From: Paractinoplanes tereljensis
Lineage (GTDB): Bacteria > Actinomycetota > Actinomycetes > Mycobacteriales > Micromonosporaceae
Direction of reading: 5' to 3'
NCBI RefSeq assembly: GCF_016862435.1
Contig: NZ_BOMY01000063.1
Coordinates: forward strand, 1 to 48,184
DNA length: 48,184 nt
Position numbers and translations under genes: made by a program. The notes under the pieces were generated by a model, which saw nothing but the letters and a program-made list of their open reading frames with translations, was not told where the DNA came from and made no database searches. How positions within the stretch are numbered: position 1 is the first letter of the stretch; the number at the start of each line of letters is the position of its first letter. Positions 27,384 through 35,382 of the stretch are shown piece by piece.

Positions 27384-28535
27384 CTATGCTGCTGCCATCA
27401 GGGTGAACAGGCGGTCATGGACGTCCTGGACGATCGGTTCGTGTCGCCATGGTCGGAGCTCTCGACCCGCGCCGAAGACGATGTTGAGGCCGCCGCCGCC
27501 CCAGTTCATCTCTACCACGTCGATGGCACCGTGCAGCCAGGCCGTGGCCTCGTCGAGTTTCTGCTGACGGATGCACGCGAGCGCCAGGTTGCCGAGCACG
27601 ATCGCCTGGGATTTGGAGCCGTCCTTCAACGCGCGAGCCGTCCCCTCGAGGATCGGTTCGGCCCGCTTGGCGTCCTTGAGGAACAGATAGCACGACCCGG
27701 CCAACCGGCTGTGTTGAGTGGGGGAGTAGAGGTCCATCGCGGTGTCCGCCAGGCCGATTCGGTTGAAGTGGTCTTGCGCCTGGCCCAGCGCCTGTTCGCA
27801 GTCTCGGCGCTGGCCGAGCATGGCGCCGGCCTCGGCGGCATGAAGCATGGCCAGGCCGGTGAGAACTCGGCTGGCGTTGTTGGTGATCGTGGCTGTCTTT
27901 AGCGCGAGGGCGAGGCCTGCTCGCGGATTCTTCTCGCCGTAGAGCGCGACAAAGCAAGTACGTAACGAGGCCAAGCCCTCGGCGATGGGGTCGCCTATCT
28001 GTCGCGCCGCGACAGCCGCCTGATCCAAGTAGGCGCGTGCGTTGGTGTGGTCGCGGCGCTGGGAGGCGTCCCAGACCAGCTGTCCCATCAGCGTGGCCGC
28101 CTCGGCTTCGACTGCGAACAGCTCGCGCCGGACCAGGCTCGTGGTCGCGTAGGTCCGGAGGAAGGACACCTGGCCGAGGCTTTGGCCGGCGTCGGCCAGC
28201 AACGACGTTGATGGGGCCTTGTCGTATCGCTGGTCGAGGTCCTGGACGCGTTCACGCAGCCTGGCCACCGCGACGAGATCAACCTTTTGCGGATGGTCGA
28301 GGGCGTAGGTCAGCCGTTCGTCGTCAGATGATTTCGCGAGCAGCTCGTCGATCTTGTCGATGGGAACGTCGAGTACGCGGGCGAGCTTCGGCCGCAACCA
28401 GGGGAGTGGCTCGGTTTCGCCGGATTCCCAGCGGGCCACGGTCGAGCGATCAATACCGAGTCGTTCGGCCAGGCGTTCTTGCGTGAAACCGACTGCCCGG
28501 CGACGTTGCGCGAAACGGTGTCGACGTATCGCCAT
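27384..28535 (-). CDS. XRE-type HTH regulator with TPR-like C-terminal domain
   Basis: 383 aa from ATG at 28535 (MAIRRHRFAQRRRAVGFTQ). Residues 5-60 are a Cro/C1 HTH (TQERLAERLGIDRSTVARWESGETEP). The remaining ~300 residues are helical repeats (EAEAATLMGQLVWDASQRRD, AYLDQAAVAARQIGDP, AIVLGNLALACIRQQKLDEA) as in TPR-containing regulators that sense a peptide or small molecule. It heads an operon with the cyclo-ligase-like gene and is divergent from the small gene at 28693. Confidence 0.85.
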   Translation of the reverse strand: MAIRRHRFAQRRRAVGFTQERLAERLGIDRSTVARWESGETEPLPWLRPKLARVLDVPIDKIDELLAKSSDDERLTYALDHPQKVDLVAVARLRERVQDLDQRYDKAPSTSLLADAGQSLGQVSFLRTYATTSLVRRELFAVEAEAATLMGQLVWDASQRRDHTNARAYLDQAAVAARQIGDPIAEGLASLRTCFVALYGEKNPRAGLALALKTATITNNASRVLTGLAMLHAAEAGAMLGQRRDCEQALGQAQDHFNRIGLADTAMDLYSPTQHSRLAGSCYLFLKDAKRAEPILEGTARALKDGSKSQAIVLGNLALACIRQQKLDEATAWLHGAIDVVEMNWGGGGLNIVFGAGRELRPWRHEPIVQDVHDRLFTLMAAA

Positions 28536-28692
28536 GCCTCGCGACCTTTCTCGACGTTCCCGCTGATCAAGAGCTCGAACGCCACAACCCTGCGACAACG
28601 GTGCGGTGGTCCTGCTCTGGTTCGGCCGCACTGTTCACGGTTGTGTAGAGGCTACTGCGAAGGTCAATTGAACAAAATCCGGGAGCGCGAAA

Positions 28693-29022
28693 ATGGCATT
28701 GATCACGGCTGTGACGGTCGCATTGATTGTGGGATTTATGGCGGGGCTCCTGAGCTTCCGTGTTAAGAGCCGCTGGTGCCCGCGGTGCGGGGATACGTTG
28801 CAGTGCGGATGCGTGGTCGGCGGCAACCTGGCTGGGACGGTTGTGGACCGGCTTGAGCTGATGCAGATGCTGCTCGGGCATCCCGATGCCGATGTCCGGG
28901 TCGATTTCGGAGAGCTGTTCCTCGATGTGCAGGACGTTCGCTATTCGGCCGACCGAGAGGCGATCGTGTTGCTGCTACACCCAGACGACTTACAGGACGC
29001 TATGGAACGCCGCAGAGTTTGA
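28693..29022 (+). CDS. 109-aa membrane-anchored protein with Cys knuckle
   Basis: ATG at 28693 (GGGAG upstream). One N-terminal membrane helix (ALITAVTVALIVGFMAGLLSF), then a zinc-knuckle-like CPRCGDTLQCGC (about 29-40), then a soluble domain ending REAIVLLLHPDDLQDAMERRR. No family recognised. A truncated relative of its last ~20 residues lies at 31118-31178, next to the broken jetC/jetD copy, so this gene was part of the segment duplicated there. Confidence 0.65.
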   Translation: MALITAVTVALIVGFMAGLLSFRVKSRWCPRCGDTLQCGCVVGGNLAGTVVDRLELMQMLLGHPDADVRVDFGELFLDVQDVRYSADREAIVLLLHPDDLQDAMERRRV

Positions 29023-29061
29023 TCTCTCCATCGCTGCGGCGATGCGCGGACAGGTCGGAGG

Positions 29062-29661
29062 TCAGGGCACGACATCCTTGATCTCCCGGCGGTAGTAGTC
29101 GCCGAATGGTTCACCACGATCGAACAGCTGCCTGATGAACCGCACCCACGTCTCCACCAAGTCGGCTTGCTCGTAGCGGTGAGCGCCGGAGAGGGCTCCG
29201 TCCGAGTCGTACTGAACCAGGTACATCACCGTCATGCCGAGTGTCACGACTTCCGGCAGCGTCCAGTCCCCGGCCTCCAGGGAGGCGATGGCTTCGACGT
29301 CAACGGCTCGGATCAGTTCGCCGGCTTCCTCGCGGATGCGCAGGATATGGGACTCCCACCACAGGTACGGCGTGGGTGGGCTGGCCACCAGCCTTGCCCG
29401 GTGCAACATGATGCCGCGCACGGAAAGGCCGCGCTGGAATTCGGCTATCCCGGAACGTTCTTCCTCGGCGAGCGACAGGGATTCCTCGGTGCGGCCGGCG
29501 GCGAATGCATCCCAGGAGGGATATCCGGGTTCCCGGAACTCCTGCTGGCGTTCGAGTTTCCACAGATCCTGCTCGAGGTGTTCGAACCGGGTGGAGAAGT
29601 CGGCAAGGTAGTCATCCGCATTCAGAATGATGAACTCCACCCCAGCCAGAGTTTCACGCAT
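29062..29661 (-). CDS. DUF6879 family protein, copy A
   Basis: 199 aa, ATG at 29661 after AGGAGG. Contains the DUF6879 hallmarks DLWKLERQQEFREP (about 32-45), SWDAFAAGR, a central VRGIMLHRARLVASPPTPYL and WWESHILRIREEAG. Paralogous to the DUF6879 protein at 32362 but clearly diverged. Members usually sit with an ~90-aa acidic protein and HTH genes in actinomycetes; this copy lacks that partner and instead lies 94 bp after the broken jetD copy on the same strand. Function unknown. Confidence 0.8.
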   Translation of the reverse strand: MRETLAGVEFIILNADDYLADFSTRFEHLEQDLWKLERQQEFREPGYPSWDAFAAGRTEESLSLAEEERSGIAEFQRGLSVRGIMLHRARLVASPPTPYLWWESHILRIREEAGELIRAVDVEAIASLEAGDWTLPEVVTLGMTVMYLVQYDSDGALSGAHRYEQADLVETWVRFIRQLFDRGEPFGDYYRREIKDVVP

Positions 29662-29755
29662 CAGGGGTGCCTCCTGAAACCGAAGAGAATGCGGCTCAGT
29701 TTAGTTTTGGCTGACCATGACCACAACGACAGTGCCGAGGACGCGCCAGTCCACG

Positions 29756-30966
29756 TCAACCTGGAGATAAATCCTTCAGGAGATCATCAATGACGGCCTC
29801 CTCGTGGATGGCGATGCCCGTCTCGCGCATTGCCGCTGCCAAAGAGGGATCCCAACCGGTCTCGACGACCGTCCCGGCGAGAGCCTGACCCGGCGTTCCC
29901 CGCTCCGTCGCCAATGCGACCGCTCGCCGGTAATCCTCGGCCCGGAATCGCCACGGCGAAGCCCCGAACCGCCCCATCACCCGATCGGCGATGGCAACCC
30001 CCGGCCAGTCGAAGTCGCCGTGGTAGGCGAGCTCGACCTGCGGCGACGCCACGAGTGCGTCGAGCAGCGCCAACGTGACGACAGTCGGATTGCCCATCGT
30101 GCAGATGACGGCCGCACGAGCACCCGCATCCGCAGCTGCCTCCAACACTCGGGGGTTCTCACACACGTACACCACCTGGGGTGCAAAACGCAGGGGCGTG
30201 AGGCGGCGGATCTCGCGCAAGGTCAGGTGGGTTTCGGCGCCGATGTCGGCGCGATGGCGAAGCCAATCGTCGCCGACCGGCCGGAGGCCGTAGGTCAGCA
30301 CGGTGGTGGCCACCGTGTCCCCAGCGACGCCGGCCGCGTCCCACAAGGCACGCCGTTCTGCAGCGCCAAGCGGATAGTCGGCCGTGCCGTTGAGAGCCAG
30401 CGACAACCCACGCAGAACCAGCCGAGCGAGCGGCGTGTCATCGTCCAGCCCGTGGGCCGTGCCAGTGACGGCCTGGGCGAGCTCACCCCGCGACCACGTG
30501 CGGGCGTGCGCCCCGACGGTCAGCCCAGGGCAACCGCAGCCTGGTCAGTTCCATGCCGCCATGCCAGGTCGATCCAGGTAGGTGCCCATGAACGGTCGGC
30601 GAGGCCGGCGACGGAAAGGGCGGCTGAGGCCTGCTCCCGGAGCAGGGTGCGATGGGCGCGGGCGGCAGAAGCGTTGGCCCGCCGGTCAGGCACCGGGCCA
30701 ACAACCGCCTCCACGACGTCGAGCAGCCCGAGGCCGGCGGCGCTCTCCAACAACAGTGAATTGAGATGGGCCAGGTCAACCCGGTGCTGCGGCCCGACCA
30801 CCTGCTTGAGAAGGTGACTCAGGGCGTCGCGCTGCGCGAAATCGAGCTCGGTGACAGTAAGCCGGCCGGAAGCGACCCGGCCGTTGCGGGACAGACGGCT
30901 GTGCACGGAGGTCCACAACGGCATCAGGCCCGGCGACCGCAGATAGGCCAGAACGGAAGCCGGCAT
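29756..30966 (-). pseudogene. Frameshifted second copy of jetD (DUF2399/TIGR02679)
   Basis: The first part (start ATG at 30966, MPASVLAYLRSP ... AVALG) and second part (GELAQAVTGTAHGLDD ... LLKDLSPG, stop at 29756) lie in different frames. Aligned with the intact jetD (35354-36571) they are colinear over the full length; the break is one missing C in a run at 30524-30526 (CCC here, CCCC there), which creates a TGA. The Toprim-like residues (VCENPR and YHGDFDWPG) are still intact, and identity to the intact copy is high but not recent. No intact partner genes adjoin it, only a jetC tail. A sequencing error is the alternative to a true frameshift. Confidence 0.85.
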
Positions 30967-31069
30967 CGTGAGGTGAGGACCGTGCGCCGCGGCCGTCCCA
31001 GCGGAAGTGCAACATCGCCACCACCGACCTGGGTAGGGTCGCGCAGGCATTCGTAGATGCCCAGCAACG
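30967..31069 (-). pseudogene. Remnant of jetC 3' end
   Basis: About 100 bp matching the last ~34 codons of the intact jetC (36568-36670): LGIYECLRDPTQVG is readable, then small indels shift the frame before RRTVLTS, and the stop TGA has become CGA. It joins the jetD copy in the same order as in the intact operon. Homology ends abruptly near 31069 at the codons for LGI. Confidence 0.8.
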
Positions 31070-31117
31070 CCGAGTCGCTCCGCCAGGCGTCCTTGGGTGA
31101 GGCCAACGGCCTTACGG

Positions 31118-31178
31118 CGTGCGCGATCGTGCTTCTACTGCACCCGGATGACGTAAGGGATGTGTTGGAGCGGAGCAG
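31118..31178 (+). pseudogene. Truncated copy of the 109-aa membrane protein gene
   Basis: Encodes AIVLLLHPDDVRDVLERSR, matching AIVLLLHPDDLQDAMERRR at the end of the protein at 28693-29022. The N-terminal membrane helix and Cys knuckle are absent. An open frame 31057-31260 runs through it but has no ribosome site. It abuts the jetC remnant. Confidence 0.6.
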
Positions 31179-31188
31179 GGCCTGGTCC

Positions 31189-31572
31189 TTACGGATCTTG
31201 AGAACTGCGCGCGTCGCCGTGGGGCTGCGGCGGCTTCGGGGCCGACTGGTGGTGTATTGATAGCCCACCATGGATGTCGCGGCTCTGGACGACAGGTCCG
31301 TTCATGTTTGTGCCCTCAACATGGTTGATTACCCTGCCGCCATCATCCGCCGCTGCAGTTGCGTGTGGCGTGGAGGGCGAGCGGCGGGCCACGATAATGC
31401 TGTAAACGGAGATCGCCACGCCCGCCACGTTCAGGAAGACTCCGAACACGCTGGCCCACTTGTCCGACGCGTCGAGCCCGGACTTCAGGAAGAGAGCACC
31501 GAGGACCACGGTGATCAGGCCTCCTGTGACACCCGCAATCCAACCGACGTGCCCGACCCACCTCGGCCTCAT
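31189..31572 (-). CDS. Two-TM protein with C-terminal GPVVQ-GG signalling peptide
   Basis: 127 aa from ATG at 31572 (MRPRWVGHVGWIAGVTGG). Two membrane helices (about 11-29 and 40-62). A polar linker leads to NGPVVQSRDIHGGLSIH at 91-107, followed by a disordered Pro/His-rich tail. The same peptide ends the protein encoded 22 bp upstream and starts the NLR at 32977. In bacterial NLR/effector pairs with amyloid signalling motifs, the effector carries the motif at its C-terminus and the NLR at its N-terminus; this protein fits the effector side, with membrane disruption a possible output. An upstream in-frame start at 31665 would overlap the neighbouring gene and is rejected. Confidence 0.75.
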   Translation of the reverse strand: MRPRWVGHVGWIAGVTGGLITVVLGALFLKSGLDASDKWASVFGVFLNVAGVAISVYSIIVARRSPSTPHATAAADDGGRVINHVEGTNMNGPVVQSRDIHGGLSIHHQSAPKPPQPHGDARSSQDP

Positions 31573-31594
31573 GGCGTTACCTGCCGGGCGCAAA

Positions 31595-31984
31595 TCATTG
31601 GGCACTGTCGCGGAAGGAGATGCCGCCGAAGACGTCACGGGCTTGCACGACCGGACCCGAGACATCGCCGATCACTGAATTGGCCACGCCGGTGCGTTCG
31701 TTGGCTGCGGCCTGAATGTGCGCCCATCGGGCCTGGAACTCGGCCTCGAAACCGCGGTCGTTGCGGGCGTGCCTGTTGAGCAGGTCGGCCAGCCGGCTGG
31801 ACGCGGCCGGCGACTGCTCGCGAAGGGCGCTTTCAACGATTGCCAGATCGGCCGGTTGGTCCGCCAGCTCGTTCTGAAGAAATTGGATCATGGACGTTAC
31901 CGCCCCCTGCTCCCCTGTCGCCTTCTCGATGGCGGCGTGGTCGAGGAGGGTGCCGATTGTCGCCGGGGAGATGGAACTCGCCAT
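31595..31984 (-). CDS. Helical protein with C-terminal GPVVQ-GG signalling peptide
   Basis: 129 aa, ATG at 31984 with GGAGG 8 bp upstream. Residues 1-100 look all-helical (TIGTLLDHAAIEKATGEQ, VTSMIQFLQNELADQ, RLADLLNRHARNDRGF). The C-terminus is SGPVVQARDVFGGISF at 109-124, almost identical to the NLR peptide SGPADVVQARDVFGGVHF. An ~110-aa helical domain plus a C-terminal motif is the shape of Bell-domain effectors next to bacterial NLRs, but I see no sequence hallmark of Bell here. Alternatively it is an adaptor (effector-associated-domain-like). It is divergent from the NLR operon, with 112 bp between starts. Confidence 0.78.
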   Translation of the reverse strand: MASSISPATIGTLLDHAAIEKATGEQGAVTSMIQFLQNELADQPADLAIVESALREQSPAASSRLADLLNRHARNDRGFEAEFQARWAHIQAAANERTGVANSVIGDVSGPVVQARDVFGGISFRDSAQ

Positions 31985-32096
31985 GAGGAACCCTCCATTG
32001 GCGTATGCCGAATGAGTGACACGGCGTTGCGCTTCACCGGATACCCGCGATGTTACCGTCGGCGTGCACGCGGTTACCCGATCTGGGGAGGTCGTC

Positions 32097-32369
32097 ATGG
32101 ACGGCAAGCGGTGGCAGGCTGATTCGTCGGCGCAGCTGAAGCGCAGGTGGGGCAAGTCCTCGCACGAACTGGGCAACACCTCCGGTGATGGAAGCTGTCC
32201 GGACGTCTGGGAACTCAGCAACGGCGACGTGGCGGTGATCGGCGAAGACCTGACCGACTCCTATCGCGACCGTCTGCCCGACGGTGTGTCCATCGATCCC
32301 GGCGAGAGGCTTATCATTATCCCGCGTTCGACCATGATCGCGGCGAGGGTGGACATCCCTGATGCATGA
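32097..32369 (+). CDS. 90-aa conserved hypothetical, DUF6879 partner
   Basis: ATG at 32097 with GGGGAGG at about 32085-32091. The protein (MDGKRWQADSSAQLKRRWGK ... CPDVWELSNGDVAVIGEDLT ... DPGERLIIIPRSTM) is of a type commonly found immediately before DUF6879 genes in streptomycete-like genomes. It overlaps the DUF6879 gene by 8 bp and is the first gene of the NLR operon. Function unknown. Confidence 0.78.
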   Translation: MDGKRWQADSSAQLKRRWGKSSHELGNTSGDGSCPDVWELSNGDVAVIGEDLTDSYRDRLPDGVSIDPGERLIIIPRSTMIAARVDIPDA

Positions 32370-32973
32370 TCTCTTCGAAGGTCAGTCCGGTGAGCGACTT
32401 GATCTCGATCAATACTGGGCTGACTTCGAGAAGCGTTTCTGGAGGACCGGTCCGCCGGGCTTCTGGAAGCTGGAACGGCAGCAGACGTTCAAGGAACCGG
32501 GTGACGAGGGCTGGGAGGCTTTCGCGCAGGGACGATGGGACGATTCCATGCGCGTCCTGCAGGCGCGCCGGAGCGAGTTCGGCGACTATTACCGGCGCGT
32601 CGCCGACAGCGGCTTTGCCACTCGACGGGTGCGCGTGGTCGAGGAGCCATTGACGCCGTACTTGCAGTGGGAACTGCGCGTTCTCGCATTGCGGCACGAA
32701 TTTGGCGGTCTCACGCGCGTCGTCGGCCCGACGGCGGTCGAACCGGCAGAGGTCAACGGGCCGGTGCCGGAGCTCTACACCCTTGGCGCCGAGGTCATGT
32801 ATGAAGCGATCTACAACGCCGAGGGCGTGCTCGAGGCAGCACATCGCTGGCTTGACCCTGCGCTGATCGGGCGCTGCCAGGCGTACATCGCCGGGCTGTA
32901 CAACAGCGGCGAGCCGCTGGACGACTACTTCGCGCGGGCCGTGGCAGCCCTGGAGCCTCCTTCTGGAGAGTGA
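32362..32973 (+). CDS. DUF6879 family protein, copy B
   Basis: 203 aa, ATG at 32362 overlapping the upstream gene. Contains FWKLERQQTFKEPGDEGW (about 34-51), AFAQGRWDDSM, TRRVRVVEEPLTPYLQWELR and YNSGEPLDDYFARAV. It matches copy A (29062-29661) along its whole length with moderate identity. It lies 3 bp before the NLR start, so it is co-expressed with the NLR and may belong to the same system. Confidence 0.85.
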   Translation: MHDLFEGQSGERLDLDQYWADFEKRFWRTGPPGFWKLERQQTFKEPGDEGWEAFAQGRWDDSMRVLQARRSEFGDYYRRVADSGFATRRVRVVEEPLTPYLQWELRVLALRHEFGGLTRVVGPTAVEPAEVNGPVPELYTLGAEVMYEAIYNAEGVLEAAHRWLDPALIGRCQAYIAGLYNSGEPLDDYFARAVAALEPPSGE

Positions 32974-32976
32974 AAG

Positions 32977-35382
32977 GTGGTCGGCGCCCAACCAGATGAG
33001 CCCGGCCGTGGGCCCGAGCACGTCAACCGATCGGACCTGTCCGGCCCGGCTGACGTGGTGCAGGCCCGGGATGTTTTCGGTGGCGTGCACTTCCACCAGG
33101 ACCAACAGCCCGCCAACGAATCCCGGCCACGGCAGCTGCCCAGCGACGTTCGTGGTTTTGTCAATCGGGTCGCGGAACTACGTGTGCTCAATCAGCTGCG
33201 TGACGATGAAGCCGCTGCCACCGATGTCACGCTCTGGGTGATCACCGGTACGGCTGGCGTCGGCAAGACCAGCCTGGCTCTGCGCTGGGCGCACAGCGTC
33301 AGGCGCCGTTTCCCCCACGGGCAGTTGTACGCCAATCTGCGGGGATATGATCCGGGCCAGCCGGTCGAGCCAGCGCAGATCCTGGACCGGTTCCTCCGCG
33401 CCCTCGGCGTTCCCGCCCCGGCGATTCCCGCCGATCTCGATGACCGGGCGGCCCTCTACCGCTCGAGGTTGGCCGACCGTCAAGTCTTGATCGTGTTGGA
33501 CAACGCTGCGGGCGCCCGACAGGTGCGTCCCCTGTTGCCGGGCACTGACAGTTGCCTCGCCGTGGTGACCAGCCGCAGCATGCTCTCTGGCTTGGTCGCC
33601 CTCGATGGCGGTCGTCGGCTCAACGTGCGGATCCTTGCCCAGGATGACGCCGTCACGCTGCTGCAGACCGTCACCGCCGACTATCGCGTCGGCGACGACC
33701 CGACCGAGTTGGCGGAGCTGGCCAAGCTGTGCGCTCGCCTGCCATTGGCGCTGCGCATCGCGGCCGAACGTGCCGCGAGTCGACCTTTCATGGCATTGGG
33801 AGAGCTCATCCAGGACCTGCGCGACGAATCGGCGCTCTGGGAAGCGCTCACCGCTGAAGAAGGCGAGGATGCGGATGCGGTCCGAGCTGTGTTCGCATGG
33901 TCTTACCGCGCGCTGAGCGCCCCGGTAGCTCGGATGTTTCTGCTGCTTGGGCTGCATCCGGGGCCTGACATCAGCACGCCCGCCGCCGCAGCGCTCGCCG
34001 GCGTCTCCATCGGTCAGGTCCGCCATTTGCTCGACGGGCTCGTGAAAGCCCACCTTGTCGAGCAGATCGTGGTGGGCCGTTACCGGCTGCACGATCTGCT
34101 CCGCGCCTATGCCGTCGATGAGGAGCGTAGGTCCGCGAATGCGGGCGAGCGCACTGAGACAACGCGTCGCATCTTGAGCTGGTATCTGCATTCCGCCGAT
34201 GCCGCCGTGGCGCAGACGCTGCCGTTCAATCGCACCGTGCCGCTGGACCCACCGCATGACGTCGTGCCGATAGTGTTCACCTCCAGTGCGGAGGCCGGCG
34301 CTTGGCTCGATGCCGAACGCGAGAACCTGATCGCCGCCACCCGTGCCGCTGCCGACAGCAGGGCACCGCGCACGGCGTGGCAGCTGGCTGCGGTGCTGCG
34401 CAGCGTCTTCATGCACAACAATGCCTTCGAGGGGTGGTTCGCCACAGCTCAGATCGGACTGGAAGCCGCCCGTACGGTCGGCGACCGACACGGTGAGGCC
34501 GAGACGCTCGAAAGCCTCGGCAAAGCGCATTTTCAGGCCCGGCATCTGGCCGAAGCCGCCCGCTACCATCAGGCAGCGCTTGCCATCCGCACCGACATCG
34601 GGGACGACCACGGCACTGCAGTCTCCATCAACGCGCTAGGCCTTCTCGGTCTGCGTCACCGCCGCCTCGACGAGGCTCGCACCCACTTCGAGAACAGCCT
34701 CGCCATTTTCGAACGCCTTGGCAGTCGGCGTTGGCACGCCTTACTGATCAGCAACCTCGCCGAGGCCGCCTACGAGACCGGCGACCTTGCGAATGCTGTC
34801 GAACTGCTTGAAAACGCGCTGGCTGTGCAGCGCGAAATCGGCGATGAAGGGCAAGAGGGTAATTCACTGTTCTTTCTCAGCATGAGCCTGCGGGAGCTCG
34901 GGCGGCTCGACGACGCTCGGCAAGCCATCACCCGGGCCCTGGGTATTGCCGACGAACATGACAGCCCGGTGTGGCTGGCCCACTGGCTTGTCGAATACGC
35001 CAGGGTGGAACGAGCCTCCGAACGGCCCGCCGAAGCACTTGAAGCGGCGCACCGGGCCGCCACCGTGCAACGCGCCATCGGTGACCGCAGTCGTGAGGCG
35101 ATGGCCTTCGATGAAGCAGGGGAAGATCTTCGTGTACTGGGGCAGGCTGAGGATGCCATCGCATTTCATCGGCGGGCAGCCACCGTTCATCGGCAACTCA
35201 AGGACAGCTGGCAGTTGGCGCTTACCCTCGACCATCTTGCCCTCGACCTCGTAGCGATAGACCGCATTGAAGAGGCCGAGGAGCAATGGCGAGAAGCCGA
35301 GGTTGCGTTGGCGACATTCCAGGATGCACGTGCTGCTGGCATCCAGGAGCGCATCAGCGCGCTCTTGGCTCGAGGTCATTGA
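32977..35382 (+). CDS. NLR-like NB-ARC-TPR ATPase with N-terminal GPVVQ-GG peptide
   Basis: 801 aa, GTG start at 32977. Residues 22-40 carry SGPADVVQARDVFGGVHFH, the peptide shared with two small divergent genes. NB-ARC: Walker A GTAGVGKTS (91-99), QLYANLRGYDPG, Walker B VLIVLDNA, VVTSRS sensor, LPLALRIAAERA (GLPL) and the winged-helix RYRLHDLLRAYA. From about 450 on are TPR-like repeats (EAETLESLGKAHFQARHLAEAARYH and similar). It belongs to the AfsR/SARP-related STAND group but has no SARP DNA-binding domain; the short peptide replaces it. Likely a ligand-gated oligomerising switch that seeds the partners' peptides. Its 3' end overlaps jetD by 29 bp, convergent. Confidence 0.9.
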   Translation: MVGAQPDEPGRGPEHVNRSDLSGPADVVQARDVFGGVHFHQDQQPANESRPRQLPSDVRGFVNRVAELRVLNQLRDDEAAATDVTLWVITGTAGVGKTSLALRWAHSVRRRFPHGQLYANLRGYDPGQPVEPAQILDRFLRALGVPAPAIPADLDDRAALYRSRLADRQVLIVLDNAAGARQVRPLLPGTDSCLAVVTSRSMLSGLVALDGGRRLNVRILAQDDAVTLLQTVTADYRVGDDPTELAELAKLCARLPLALRIAAERAASRPFMALGELIQDLRDESALWEALTAEEGEDADAVRAVFAWSYRALSAPVARMFLLLGLHPGPDISTPAAAALAGVSIGQVRHLLDGLVKAHLVEQIVVGRYRLHDLLRAYAVDEERRSANAGERTETTRRILSWYLHSADAAVAQTLPFNRTVPLDPPHDVVPIVFTSSAEAGAWLDAERENLIAATRAAADSRAPRTAWQLAAVLRSVFMHNNAFEGWFATAQIGLEAARTVGDRHGEAETLESLGKAHFQARHLAEAARYHQAALAIRTDIGDDHGTAVSINALGLLGLRHRRLDEARTHFENSLAIFERLGSRRWHALLISNLAEAAYETGDLANAVELLENALAVQREIGDEGQEGNSLFFLSMSLRELGRLDDARQAITRALGIADEHDSPVWLAHWLVEYARVERASERPAEALEAAHRAATVQRAIGDRSREAMAFDEAGEDLRVLGQAEDAIAFHRRAATVHRQLKDSWQLALTLDHLALDLVAIDRIEEAEEQWREAEVALATFQDARAAGIQERISALLARGH

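Noticed and set aside
31057..31260. 67-codon open frame as a functional gene
   Set aside because: No ribosome site; the only recognisable part is the truncated AIVLLLHPDD copy.
32977..35382. SARP antibiotic regulator (AfsR-like)
   Set aside because: No N-terminal OmpR-type DNA-binding or BTAD domain; the NB-ARC begins within the first 100 residues after a short peptide.
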